Assembly: GCF_020852195.1 (NCBI RefSeq) | Contig: NZ_JADZBI010000134.1 | Location: 1 to 32,996 of the forward strand | DNA length: 32,996 nt | Source of the DNA: Hyphomicrobium sp. | GTDB taxonomy: Bacteria; Pseudomonadota; Alphaproteobacteria; Rhizobiales; Hyphomicrobiaceae | Direction: 5' to 3' | Made by a program: the position numbers and the translations under genes | Part shown: one piece after another, positions 24,879-32,867 of the stretch | Numbering within the stretch: position 1 is the stretch's first letter | Layout: every line of letters begins with the position of its first letter | The notes under the pieces: model-generated | What the model saw: the letters and a program-made list of their open reading frames with translations, nothing else | Told to the model about the DNA's origin: nothing | Databases searched by the model: none

Positions 24879-25273
24879 CAGCGCGAGACTGCGCGGGTGA
24901 TCAGCAGGTTTGCGTAGAACGTGCCGATGATGGCGCGAAGCCTTGTGAGACGACGGTTCTCGTCCGCTGGTCGCGGCAACCCTTCGAGTCGATACAGCAG
25001 GTATTCGGCGAGATGCGCGTGACCGGCACCGCAATCGATGGCGGCCGAAACAGCATTGGCGATCTCTGTGATTGCATCATGGTAGGCGCCATGCCTGCTG
25101 CGAAGGCCGCCGGCAATGAGCATACGCAAGAGATGCGCACCATCCTCGTAGAGCGGGGACAGGCTTGCGGATGAGCGCTGCGGCTTGGTGGCCATGAAAG
25201 AGAACAGGACGTTGCCGGCGAGAAAGCAGTCGAACTCGTACTTGAATTCTGGCGAGTAGCAGGTTGCGGACAT
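24878..25273 (-). CDS. hypothetical protein between alpA and rep
   Basis: A 131-residue, mostly helical protein (PEFKYEFDCFLAGNVLFSFM, LLRMLIAGGLRSRHGAYHDA, GHAHLAEYLLYRLEGLPRPA). Start ATG at 25273; ribosome site weak. No motif recognised. It follows the AlpA-like gene on the same strand, separated by a perfect hairpin (25291-25313), and its stop touches the outermost inverted iteron. Its position is typical for short accessory genes of Rep/AlpA-type integrative elements. Confidence 0.6.
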   Translation of the reverse strand: MSATCYSPEFKYEFDCFLAGNVLFSFMATKPQRSSASLSPLYEDGAHLLRMLIAGGLRSRHGAYHDAITEIANAVSAAIDCGAGHAHLAEYLLYRLEGLPRPADENRRLTRLRAIIGTFYANLLITRAVSR

Positions 25274-25290
25274 GGCAGCGCTCGGATGAT

Positions 25291-25313
25291 TGCCGCCGGC
25301 AATGCCGGCGGCA
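25291..25313. other. perfect 10-bp inverted repeat between alpA and the next gene
   Basis: TGCCGCCGGC-aat-GCCGGCGGCA. It is a very stable stem with a three-base loop but no T-run on either strand. It may be an attenuating or mRNA-processing hairpin, or a protein-binding dyad. Confidence 0.6.
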
Positions 25314-25341
25314 GCTTGTGCTCATGAGTTGAGAGATTGCG

Positions 25342-25596
25342 TTAGAAGATTTCGGCAGGCGCGGGATCGGCGCGATACGTCTCTTTTGGAATGCGGGCCG
25401 CAATCCATTCCTCAATGTCGATCAGCCGCCAGCCGATCCGGTTTTGTCCGAGCTTGATGCGTCGGGGAAACCTCCCGGCTTTTTCAAGCCTCAGGATGTG
25501 GTGCGGCGTATAGGGCACCAACGAGCGAAGTTCCTTCTGCGTGATGATGCGCAGATGGTGGAGGGGGGTGGGGTCCTTTCTGTCGTCTGTGGGCAT
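25342..25596 (-). CDS. AlpA-like regulator/excisionase
   Basis: 84 residues from the ATG at 25596, which has GCAAGGAGCCCAGTC before it; a longer frame to 25683 has no such site. The sequence RIITQKELRSLVPYTPHHIL, RLEKAGRFPRRIKLGQNRIG, WRLIDIEEWIAARIPKE is the winged helix-turn-helix of the AlpA/MerR-like family, of usual length. AlpA proteins regulate the integrase gene or act as recombination directionality factors of integrative elements, which fits the tyrosine integrase 1.9 kb away. Confidence 0.88.
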   Translation of the reverse strand: MPTDDRKDPTPLHHLRIITQKELRSLVPYTPHHILRLEKAGRFPRRIKLGQNRIGWRLIDIEEWIAARIPKETYRADPAPAEIF

Positions 25597-25810
25597 GACT
25601 GGGCTCCTTGCGCAGGTGTATGCACAAATCGGTGTTCGCGATTTCGGGGGACGCGGGACGCTTGGCCAACCGGCCGATTTCAATATGTTAAATCGATCTG
25701 TAATTGTTGTCCACAGAAAATATTACATGTAACGCGAAGCGCTATGAACTTTACATCGAGGCCCGAACGTGGGATGGGTGCGCGACGCTTCTGCCACTTT
25801 GCGAGTCGCG

Positions 25811-26281
25811 ATGGCGAACCCGAAACGATCGGCCAAAGACGCAGCGCAATCGGCCCTGCCGGACAGCATTGCATTGACCGATGTCGAGGCGGCACTGGCC
25901 GCCCGTGTCGCGCCGGGCGAAACCGTCGTCTGGGCGGAAGATACGCCGGCATTCAAGGAAGCGCTGCGTGCGCTCAACCGCATCGAGACAAGACACAACC
26001 TCACTCTCGCTGAGTGCCACCAGCTCCGTGAAGCACTCTCCCTTGAAGTTTTCCGCCGCCAGCTCGATCCCGAGCTGCCTGGCAAGGCACCCGAGCTTTG
26101 GTCCGAGCGGAAAGGGACCAAAGATAATCCCGTCACCTTCATCCGCAGAGTCTACGCTCCGTGGCTCGGACGGGGATTGCGGCGATCCCATCTGCATTCG
26201 CTCGACCGTGCGCTCTATACGGCGCTCGGCGTATGGCTGCACCGTCACCGGGATTCAGGTTTTCCTGAACTCGATGGCTAG
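25811..26281 (+). CDS. hypothetical protein upstream of the TIR gene
   Basis: 156 residues from the ATG at 25811 (MANPKRSAKDAAQSALPDSI); an in-frame ATG at 25769 is an alternative, and neither has a good ribosome site. It is a helical protein with TPAFKEALRALNRIETRHNL and LTLAECHQLREALSLEVFRR, and a conserved-looking end NPVTFIRRVYAPWLGRGLRR, SHLHSLDRALYTALGVWLHR. No family is recognised. It precedes the TIR gene by 134 bp on the same strand but that gene seems to have its own promoter. Confidence 0.55.
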   Translation: MANPKRSAKDAAQSALPDSIALTDVEAALAARVAPGETVVWAEDTPAFKEALRALNRIETRHNLTLAECHQLREALSLEVFRRQLDPELPGKAPELWSERKGTKDNPVTFIRRVYAPWLGRGLRRSHLHSLDRALYTALGVWLHRHRDSGFPELDG

Positions 26282-26380
26282 GCGGTGCACTCGTAGAAGA
26301 TGCTCCTGAACGATACGCTCTTCGATCCGGCAGCGGCGGCTTACGATCGCCTGAAAGCTGACCACGTTAGCTGCGATGAA

Positions 26381-26409
26381 TTGCGACAGATCTGGCCTGT
26401 GGCTATGCT
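26381..26409 (+). promoter_or_regulatory. promoter of the TIR gene, probably leaderless transcript
   Basis: TTGCGA (26381-26386), a 17-bp spacer and TATGCT (26404-26409). The ATG follows only 6 bases after the minus-10, so transcription would begin at or next to the start codon. No ribosome site is present. Confidence 0.55.
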
Positions 26410-26415
26410 GAAAGC

Positions 26416-27411
26416 ATGGCCGAGAATCGGGACTACGACATCGCGCTATCATTTGCGGGCGAGGAACGTGACTACGTTGATCGCGTCGCGAACCTCTTGA
26501 AAGAGCGCGGCGTGAAAGTCTTCTACGATCTCTTCGAAGAGGCTGACCTCTGGGGCAAGGATCTCTACGTGCACCTCTCGGAGGTCTATCACAAGCGCGC
26601 CCGCTTCACCGTGATGTTCATTTCCGACGCTTACGCGAACAAGCTCTGGACCAACCACGAGCGGAAATCAGCCCAGGCTCGTGCGTTCCAGGAGGCACAA
26701 GAATACATCCTTCCTGCGCGGTTCGATGACACGGACATACCCGGCGTGTTGTCCACGGTAGGCTACGTCTCACTGAAAGATCGCTCTCCCGAAGACCTTG
26801 TGTCGCTTATTACCAAGAAGCTCGTCAGTTCGGGTGGATCGGTACCAACGGAACTGGTACGCCGCGATTTCAGCACGCTGGCGCGGGCCGAGACGCGCCC
26901 CGGTAGCAAGTTCACGGTTGTCGTCAAAGACGACGAAGGCACACCGATCAAAGGGTGCGAGCTAATCGTGCAGGCTGATAACGGAACATTCAATACCGCC
27001 TCTACCGGTGAGGACGGGTCAACGGTATTCGATTTGAAGGTTCGCAGGCCAAGTACGCTGCTGGCGTCTCACCCGAATTTCCCTGCAGCCGTGTATGAGA
27101 AGGTGGACCCGGATGGTACGATGAAAATCGAACTACCTCGCATGGACAACATCGGGTCGGTCACGATGCGGCGTACCGGGTTTATTCCCGGCCTCAAGGG
27201 CTCGCTGAATCCCATTTTGGATAGCTCCAAACGGACCTATCTCTACGCCACCAACATCGCCATCGACGGGGGTAAAGGGCAGCCCGTCACCTTCAAGGTC
27301 AATATACCCTTCGAGCTCGAGGATGCGGACAGGACCGTCGTGTATGCAACGGTCAAGCACATTGCTGGCGACGTTGCCTTAATTCAGTACACCCGAAAGC
27401 CTGAGGCTTAG
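26416..27411 (+). CDS. TIR-domain protein with C-terminal beta-sandwich-like region
   Basis: A 331-residue protein. Residues 6-135 form a bacterial TIR domain: YDIALSFAGEERDYVDRVAN, the BB-loop region FEEADLWGKDLY, then VMFISDAYANKLWTNHERKS with Glu82 four residues after Trp78, the position of the NAD-cleaving glutamate. After a linker, residues 163-240 (KFTVVVKDDEGTPIKGCELI, STGEDGSTVFDLKVRRPSTL) look like a carboxypeptidase-regulatory/Ig-like beta-sandwich, and about 250-330 is a further beta-rich part. TIR proteins on mobile elements act in anti-phage defence as NADases or signal synthases; the C-terminal part may sense or bind the trigger. No ThsA- or Argonaute-like partner is adjacent. 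Confidence 0.88.
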   Translation: MAENRDYDIALSFAGEERDYVDRVANLLKERGVKVFYDLFEEADLWGKDLYVHLSEVYHKRARFTVMFISDAYANKLWTNHERKSAQARAFQEAQEYILPARFDDTDIPGVLSTVGYVSLKDRSPEDLVSLITKKLVSSGGSVPTELVRRDFSTLARAETRPGSKFTVVVKDDEGTPIKGCELIVQADNGTFNTASTGEDGSTVFDLKVRRPSTLLASHPNFPAAVYEKVDPDGTMKIELPRMDNIGSVTMRRTGFIPGLKGSLNPILDSSKRTYLYATNIAIDGGKGQPVTFKVNIPFELEDADRTVVYATVKHIAGDVALIQYTRKPEA

Positions 27412-27477
27412 GCGCGCTAAGCCGACGGACATCGCACGACTGCTGTTGCGTCCTGTCCGGGGACCCGCTGATGGAAA

Positions 27478-28764
27478 TCATTCCGCGGCTTCGCGTACCG
27501 TCTCGAAGGATCGCGTAAGCAGCCGCGTCAGCTCCTTCTCCCACGCGCCAAGGGCCTCGCGCTTCTCCTTGTCATAGGCGTAGCGGTTGTAGACGGCATC
27601 GGTGATGCCACGGCTCATGGGCGAATGATTGAGCACCAATGAGCGCACATGGACGGGCAGACCGAGGCGGGCGAGTTCGGTGCCAACGGTGCGGCGCAGA
27701 TCATGCGGCGAAACGCGGGGCAGTTTGATCTCCGCGATCATGCGCGCCATTGCCCGCGTCACTGCGGCAGCCGATATCGGGCTCATCGAATCCTCTGGAG
27801 AGGGGAACACGAGCGAACTTTCCTTCGGGCTTGCCTTGACCGCCCGCCTAAACTCATCAGCTGCCAACGGGCACAGCGGCAAGCGGTGCAGCAAGCCGTT
27901 CTTGGTCCGGACACCAGGTATGGTCCACACCGGCTCCTTGCCATCAAGCTCCAGTTCAGACTTCTGCGCTTCGACCACTTCGCTGCGCCGCTGCCCTGTC
28001 AGCAAGAGCAGCCGCAGAATGGATCGTGTCGCTGGTGAGAGCATGCGGCCTTTCTCGGCACGGGCCATGTGCTCGCCCGTCATCGTGTCCATGGCGTCAA
28101 GGGCCTGCCAGAAGATCACAATACCAGCATGGGAGAGCACACGTTCGCGGGGCCTGCGCTCGCCCACCTTGCGCAGGCGTGCGGCCGGGTTCACCTCAAT
28201 CAGGCCTTCATCGACGGCCCAGTTAAGCACGCGGTTGATGAGGACAAGGACGCTGTTCGAGGTGAGGGGCGTTGCCACCTTGGCAACCTTGTCGCGGAAG
28301 CGGCCGATTTCTATACGCTTCAAGTCGGCCACGCGGGTCTTGGCGAAACCCGGCTCGATGTGGCGACGGTAAAGCATGCGGTCGATGTCCGAACGCTTCA
28401 AGGTCGGCACCGCATAGCGTTCATGCCAGTCCTCGAAGAGATCGCCGAAGGTCTTGGCCTCTTGCCGGTTCTTCTTCCTCTCGGCCTGCGGATCGCGATC
28501 GTCCTTCTGGACGGCGCGGACAATCGCCTCGGCCTTCTCGGAAGCATCGCTCAGGCTGATGGCGGAGGCATCGCCGATCTTGAACCACCTGAATTTGCGC
28601 TTGCCGCGCCCGCCCGGCTGATAGCGCACAAACCAGGTGCGTTGCCCGCTCTCCCTGACATCGAGAACGAGCCCTTTGCAGCCGTTGATGCGGTACTGCG
28701 TGCGCCTACCGCCGATGGCTTTCGCTGCGAGGATCTGGCGGTGGTTCGGCTTCAGGGACGGCAT
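27478..28764 (-). CDS. int: tyrosine recombinase, integrase of the element
   Basis: A 428-residue integrase. The N-terminal arm-binding part resembles the P4-type DUF4102 fold (KGLVLDVRESGQRTWFVRYQ), followed by a SAM-like core-binding domain (TFGDLFEDWHERYAVPTLKR). The catalytic set is Arg259 in LLTGQRRSEV, Lys288 in VRTKNG, His354-x-x-Arg357 in SPHDLRRTV, His380 in LVLNHSPM and Tyr397 in YNRYAYDKEKR. The tail is complete. It is transcribed away from the tRNA-Ala fragment, 230 bp from its start codon, the usual layout for tRNA-targeting integrases. It converges with the TIR gene. Confidence 0.95.
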   Translation of the reverse strand: MPSLKPNHRQILAAKAIGGRRTQYRINGCKGLVLDVRESGQRTWFVRYQPGGRGKRKFRWFKIGDASAISLSDASEKAEAIVRAVQKDDRDPQAERKKNRQEAKTFGDLFEDWHERYAVPTLKRSDIDRMLYRRHIEPGFAKTRVADLKRIEIGRFRDKVAKVATPLTSNSVLVLINRVLNWAVDEGLIEVNPAARLRKVGERRPRERVLSHAGIVIFWQALDAMDTMTGEHMARAEKGRMLSPATRSILRLLLLTGQRRSEVVEAQKSELELDGKEPVWTIPGVRTKNGLLHRLPLCPLAADEFRRAVKASPKESSLVFPSPEDSMSPISAAAVTRAMARMIAEIKLPRVSPHDLRRTVGTELARLGLPVHVRSLVLNHSPMSRGITDAVYNRYAYDKEKREALGAWEKELTRLLTRSFETVREAAE

Positions 28765-28779
28765 GCGCTCGGACCTTCG

Positions 28780-28861
28780 TGTGCGATCGGTGTGCGACGG
28801 CGGCCAACCCGCGCAGAAGACCTGAAGAGGTCACGGGGTTTTGTCGCACATTTGTCGCACA
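28780..28861. repeat. TGTGCGAC/GTCGCACA sites upstream of int
   Basis: TGTGCGAT (28780-28787) and TGTGCGAC (28791-28798) are mirrored by GTCGCACA at 28843-28850 and 28854-28861, spaced 11 bp in each pair. Two direct pairs in inverted orientation between int and att look like arm-type binding sites for the integrase or sites for AlpA. Confidence 0.6.
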
Positions 28862-28992
28862 CCAAGACAATGCTTGAAGTCCGTTCAGATTATGGCAAGC
28901 GCGATATGGCAAGAAGAAAGTTACGTTTCAACAATGCGTTACATGCGAACTCTGATGAACATGGTGAAACCTGCAAAAACCCGCCTGGCAAA

Positions 28993-29038
28993 AATCGCAC
29001 TGCAGAGGTCAGGGGTTCGATTCCCCTCGGCTCCACCA
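28993..29038 (+). tRNA. 3' fragment of tRNA-Ala(CGC), attachment site
   Basis: The sequence fits the 3' half of a tRNA. ATCGCAC is an anticodon loop with CGC, TGCAG the 3' anticodon strand, AGGTC the variable loop, AGGGG-TTCGATT-CCCCT a perfect T-arm, CGGCTCC the 3' acceptor strand, then A-CCA. The upstream DNA cannot form the 5' half: there is no GGAGCCG or GGGGCC acceptor strand and no CTGCA before the loop. This is therefore the displaced 3' copy left at one end of an element that inserted into a tRNA-Ala gene. Confidence 0.85.
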
Positions 29039-29112
29039 ACTAATTCAACATCTTGAGTAATATCTCGTCTTGGCGCGGCACGACCGTAGTGCAGTCCCGC
29101 AACGCACACGTC

Positions 29113-29132
29113 TTAACGCCGCTTAACCGACA
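29113..29132. promoter_or_regulatory. conserved TTAAC repeat upstream of metallophosphoesterase 2
   Basis: TTAACGCCGCTTAACCGACA, 73 bp before the start codon. Counterpart of the element at 16925-16944. Confidence 0.55.
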
Positions 29133-29185
29133 GACGCTCCCGCTCCGCGCATGCTGGCACCGGACCCAACGATTCGGATGGCCAG

Positions 29186-29998
29186 ATGCGCTGCCACTAC
29201 ATGAGCGACCTCCACTTAGAGGCACAGGACTTCCGCCACGCGTTGCCGGAGGGCGACATGCTCATCGTCGCCGGCGATCTTTGTCATGCCAGCGCGCTCG
29301 ATCCCGCGCGAACGGACCCATACCGCGTGAGGCAGCGCGATCGCGTCCGGCGCTTTGCCGATGCCGCCTGCTCGGCGTTCCGCCATGTCTTGCTGGTGGC
29401 CGGCAACCACGAATATCACGACGGCCTCTTCGAAGAGGCCGTGCCGCTCCTCAAACGGCATCTCCAGAACGTGACTGTCCTGAACAACGAGGCCGTCGAC
29501 ATCGACGGCGCTCGCTTCTTCGGCACAACGCTGTGGTCGGATTTCGACGGGCGAAGCGAGACCTCCATCGCCAAGAGCCGGCGCGGCGTCGGCGAATACT
29601 TTTTCACGAGGACGCGGCGTGTCGGCAGCGACGGTGGGGCCGTCGCCAGGTTGACGCCGACCGACACGCTTGCGGCACACGAAGCAGCGCTCGCCGCATT
29701 CCGCCACGAGGTGACAAGCAAGCGGCAACAACCCCTGGTGGTTATCACGCACCATGCACCGAGCCGACAGGGCCTCAATCCCGCGCACATCGGCAACGGG
29801 CTTGACGGCGCTTTCGCGAGCGATCTCGACCGGACCATTGCCGCGCTCGAAGGCGTGCCGTTCTGGATCCACGGGCATACGCACATCCGCAAACGCTATC
29901 ACATCGGCGAAACAACGATACTCGCCAACTGCCGCGGCTTCGAAGGCAAGGATCTGTCGGCGCGCAATTTCAGCCCGAGCGCGTTCTTCGAGCTGTGA
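29186..29998 (+). CDS. calcineurin-like metallophosphoesterase, copy 2
   Basis: A 270-residue paralogue of the protein at 16997-17803, with all motifs kept: SDLHLE, VAGDLCHA, VAGNHEYHDG, ITHHAPS and IHGHTHIRKRY. The main differences are conservative changes and a few extra residues near the middle (RRVGSDGGAVARLTP). It lies directly beyond the tRNA fragment, outside the inferred element end. Substrate unknown. The nearest downstream gene, prpE-like, starts 164 bp later on the same strand; that gap shows nothing that I can name. Confidence 0.93.
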   Translation: MRCHYMSDLHLEAQDFRHALPEGDMLIVAGDLCHASALDPARTDPYRVRQRDRVRRFADAACSAFRHVLLVAGNHEYHDGLFEEAVPLLKRHLQNVTVLNNEAVDIDGARFFGTTLWSDFDGRSETSIAKSRRGVGEYFFTRTRRVGSDGGAVARLTPTDTLAAHEAALAAFRHEVTSKRQQPLVVITHHAPSRQGLNPAHIGNGLDGAFASDLDRTIAALEGVPFWIHGHTHIRKRYHIGETTILANCRGFEGKDLSARNFSPSAFFEL

Positions 29999-30161
29999 AA
30001 AGGTTCGCCCCCTACTATTCTTTCGTCTGCAGTCGCTCCAAAAGGTGTGGCTTTCCCTTGATGCGCGCACGAACCCATGCTGCCGTACGGCCCAGACAGA
30101 CGAGATTCCACATCCCGCCTCACATCGACGACAGCGGATCTCACATGCGAGCGAGCGACCC

Positions 30162-32084
30162 ATGAGCGGATATCACGATGCTTACGCACACTGGCAGAAG
30201 GACCCACATGGGTTCTGGGCGGATGCCGCCCGTGATGTCAGTTGGTTCCGCACCTGGGACAACGTTTTCGACCCGCAAAGCGGACCCTATGGCCGCTGGT
30301 TCCCGAACGCCCTCTGCAATACGTGCTATAATTGTTTGGATGTTCACGTCGAAGCCGGGCGGGGCGACACGCTTGCGCTCATCTACGACAGCCCTGTCAC
30401 CGGCACGCTGCGCACCTTCACCTACGCCGAGCTAACGCAAGAGGTCGCGACCCTTGCCGCCGCACTGCAGCAAGCAGACGTCGGCAAGGGCGACCGCGTC
30501 GTCATCTACATGCCGATGGTGCCGGAGGCAGTCATCGCCATGCTGGCATGCGCGCGCATCGGCGCCATCCATTCCGTGGTCTTCGGCGGGTTCGCTGCAG
30601 CCGAGCTTGCGGCACGCATCGACGACGCCAGGCCCAAGGCCATTCTCTCCGCGTCGTGCGGCATCGAGGGTGCACGCATCGTGCCCTACAAGCCGCTTCT
30701 CGACGCAGCCATTGCCGCGGCAGCGCACAAACCGGCGTTCTGCGTCGTCCTCGAAAGACCCGAGGCCCCGTGCACGCTCACAGAGGGCCGCGACCACGCT
30801 TGGTCCGACTTCACCGCCGCGGCGCGCGCACCGGGAAGCCTGGCCCCGTGCGTGCCGGTCCTCTCCACCGATCCGCTGTACATTCTCTACACATCCGGCA
30901 CCACGGGCCGCCCGAAAGGCGTGGTGCGCGACAACGGCGGCCACATGGTGGCCCTCAAGTGGACCATGCGCAACCACTACGGCATCGCACCAGGCGAAGT
31001 GTTCTGGGCCGCCTCCGATGTCGGCTGGGTCGTTGGGCATTCGTACATCTGCTATGCCCCGCTGCTCCACGGCGCGACCACGGTCTTGTATGAGGGCAAG
31101 CCGGTCGGCACGCCGGACGCAGGTGCGTTCTGGCGCGTCGCCTCTCAGCACAAGGTCGCCGCGTTGTTCACGGCGCCGACGGCCATTCGCGCCATCCGCC
31201 AGGTCGATCCCGAAGGGCGCCTCCTGCATAACTATGATCTCAGCGCCCTGCGCACCCTGTTCCTCGCCGGAGAGCGGACAGACCCGGAAACGATCCGATG
31301 GGCCGAGGCGCAACTGAAGGTTCCGGTCGTGGACCACTGGTGGCAGACGGAAACCGGCTGGGTAATCGCCGGCAACCCCGTTGGCCTCGGATTGCTGCCC
31401 GTCAAGCCCGGCTCGCCGACAGTTGCCATGCCGGGCTACGACATCAGGACGTTGGATGCGGACGGTCATGAGGTGCCGGTCGGCGAAACGGGAACGCTCG
31501 CCGTCAAGCTTCCGCTGCCGCCCGGCTGCCTGCCGACGTTGTGGAACAACGACGAACGCTTCGTCGAAGCCTATCTCTCACCGCTCCCTGGCTATTACAC
31601 GACCTCCGACGCCGGCTACATCGACGCCGACGGCTACGTCTTCGTCATGGCCCGTACCGACGACGTGATCAACGTCGCCGGCCATCGCCTGTCTACGGGG
31701 CAGATGGAGGAGGTCGTTGCGGCGCACCCCGACATCGCGGAGTGCGCGGTCGTCGGCATCGCCGACGACATCAAAGGTCAGGTTCCGATCGCTATCGTCG
31801 TTCTGACCGCTGGGGTCGACCGGCCGCTCACGGAGATCGAGGGAGAGGTCGTGCACTTGATCCGCGACCGCATCGGCCCCGTGGCCGCCTTGAAGCGCGT
31901 GATCGTGGCACAACGCCTGCCGAAGACGCGCTCCGGCAAGATCCTGCGGGGCACCATGCGCCGCATGGCATCCGGAGAGCTGGCCCCCACGCCCGCCACT
32001 ATCGAGGACCCGGCCGTGCTGAACGAGATCGCCGACATCTTCGCGACGTCAGGCCTTGCACCCTCAGCCCGCGCGCCGCGTTAG
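30162..32084 (+). CDS. prpE: propionyl-CoA synthetase-like acyl-CoA ligase
   Basis: 640 residues from the ATG at 30162 (MSGYHDAYAHWQKDPHGFWA), chosen because the N-terminal ACS domain begins there; the frame is open upstream across the end of the phosphoesterase gene but that part is not protein-like. Adenylate-forming motifs: ILYTSGTTGRPKGVV (P-loop), VVDHWWQTETGW, TTSDAGYIDADGYVFVMART followed by DDVINVAGHRLSTGQMEE (hinge), and TRSGKILRGTMR with the catalytic lysine. The early RWFPNALCNTCYNCLDVHVE region is typical of PrpE rather than acetyl-CoA synthetase. It would make propionyl-CoA from propionate, ATP and CoA for the methylcitrate or methylmalonyl pathway. Substrate specificity is inferred. 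Confidence 0.88.
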   Translation: MSGYHDAYAHWQKDPHGFWADAARDVSWFRTWDNVFDPQSGPYGRWFPNALCNTCYNCLDVHVEAGRGDTLALIYDSPVTGTLRTFTYAELTQEVATLAAALQQADVGKGDRVVIYMPMVPEAVIAMLACARIGAIHSVVFGGFAAAELAARIDDARPKAILSASCGIEGARIVPYKPLLDAAIAAAAHKPAFCVVLERPEAPCTLTEGRDHAWSDFTAAARAPGSLAPCVPVLSTDPLYILYTSGTTGRPKGVVRDNGGHMVALKWTMRNHYGIAPGEVFWAASDVGWVVGHSYICYAPLLHGATTVLYEGKPVGTPDAGAFWRVASQHKVAALFTAPTAIRAIRQVDPEGRLLHNYDLSALRTLFLAGERTDPETIRWAEAQLKVPVVDHWWQTETGWVIAGNPVGLGLLPVKPGSPTVAMPGYDIRTLDADGHEVPVGETGTLAVKLPLPPGCLPTLWNNDERFVEAYLSPLPGYYTTSDAGYIDADGYVFVMARTDDVINVAGHRLSTGQMEEVVAAHPDIAECAVVGIADDIKGQVPIAIVVLTAGVDRPLTEIEGEVVHLIRDRIGPVAALKRVIVAQRLPKTRSGKILRGTMRRMASGELAPTPATIEDPAVLNEIADIFATSGLAPSARAPR

Positions 32085-32147
32085 ACGATGACCGTCTCGG
32101 ACGGCGCAGCCTTGCGCCCTATGTGTCCGGAGCCCCAAAAAAGTGAC

Positions 32148-32174
32148 GGGAGGCCATGGATCGACAGGCCTCCC
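32148..32174 (-). terminator. intrinsic terminator after the LuxR-type gene
   Basis: An 8-bp perfect stem GGGAGGCC / GGCCTCCC with an 11-base loop. On the minus strand it is followed by GTCAC and six Ts (32137-32142). It lies between the convergent prpE-like and LuxR-type genes, 53 bp after the latter's stop. Confidence 0.75.
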
Positions 32175-32227
32175 GCATGGATCGACGCATTTTACCGGCT
32201 CCCCGACAAACGGGAGCAGGTCTTGAA

Positions 32228-32611
32228 TTAGCAGGAGGTCGACGCATCTCTGCTGAAGCGATGTCTTTGCTCGACAGGCACCGACGCCTTGCCGAAGAAA
32301 TGCATATCGAGTTGCTGGTCTGTCGGAATATGCCTCGCCGAGAGCTCGCGGCGACGCCCGACGATCTCGTCGATGCTGATCTCGTTCCGAAGGCAAAGCG
32401 CGACGAGCGCGGCCTGCGTGCGGTTGCTGCAGGATAGCGCGTCGAGAATCCGGGTCATGTGGGCCTTGACGGTATTCTCGGTAACGCCGAGCGCCGCGCC
32501 AATCACCTTGTTCTGATACCCGAGGGAGAGAAGAAACAGGATGCGCTTCTGGTGCGCAGTGAGGTTTCGCGCGCACTCGAGAACCGTTTCATTCTGCTCA
32601 AGGTGCTTCAT
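32228..32611 (-). CDS. small LuxR-type transcriptional regulator
   Basis: 127 residues from the ATG at 32611 (MKHLEQNETVLECARNLTAH), preceded by CAAAGGAAGCACGA; a longer frame to 32707 has no such site. The GerE/LuxR helix-turn-helix is clear: LTAHQKRILFLLSLGYQNKV, IGAALGVTENTVKAHMTRIL, DALSCSNRTQAALVAL. No receiver or autoinducer domain precedes it, so it is a free-standing HTH protein of the kind found as partner or pseudo-regulator. The C-terminal 40 residues are polar. Targets unknown. Confidence 0.85.
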   Translation of the reverse strand: MKHLEQNETVLECARNLTAHQKRILFLLSLGYQNKVIGAALGVTENTVKAHMTRILDALSCSNRTQAALVALCLRNEISIDEIVGRRRELSARHIPTDQQLDMHFFGKASVPVEQRHRFSRDASTSC

Positions 32612-32794
32612 TCGTGCTTCCTTTGTGAGGGAGTGAGCCCAATCGTGCCGATCCGCGCTGAATGCACGAGAGCAGGTTTGCCCGCAAACGGAGGCACACC
32701 GTCCCACGATACAAAGAGAGGGCAGCGTGAGATTGGGAGAACTATGCCCTCAAGTCTTACACCCCTTGGCGATATAGTACCTGACGCGAAAAAC

Positions 32795-32852
32795 GAGGGA
32801 GTACTCAGTAGCCTCCGGAGGAGGAGGCTCGCCAGCCACTGAATACTCCCTC
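32795..32852 (-). terminator. intrinsic terminator after the outer-membrane protein gene
   Basis: A long hairpin: GAGGGAGTACTCAGT pairs with ACTGAATACTCCCTC (15 bp, one mismatch), with an inner AGCCTCC/GGAGGCT stem. On the minus strand it is followed by G and five Ts (32789-32793). The remaining 32612-32788 shows no gene. Confidence 0.85.
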
Positions 32853-32867
32853 AAACACCCCTACAGC

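Noticed and set aside
28993-29038. Intact tRNA or tmRNA gene
   Set aside because: The T-arm and acceptor 3' strand are perfect, but there is no matching 5' half upstream. The anticodon-loop context with CGC favours tRNA-Ala over the tmRNA acceptor piece.
29754-30161. N-terminal extension of the acyl-CoA ligase by 136 codons
   Set aside because: The extension overlaps the metallophosphoesterase gene in another frame and is not protein-like; PrpE-family proteins begin near MSGYHDAY.
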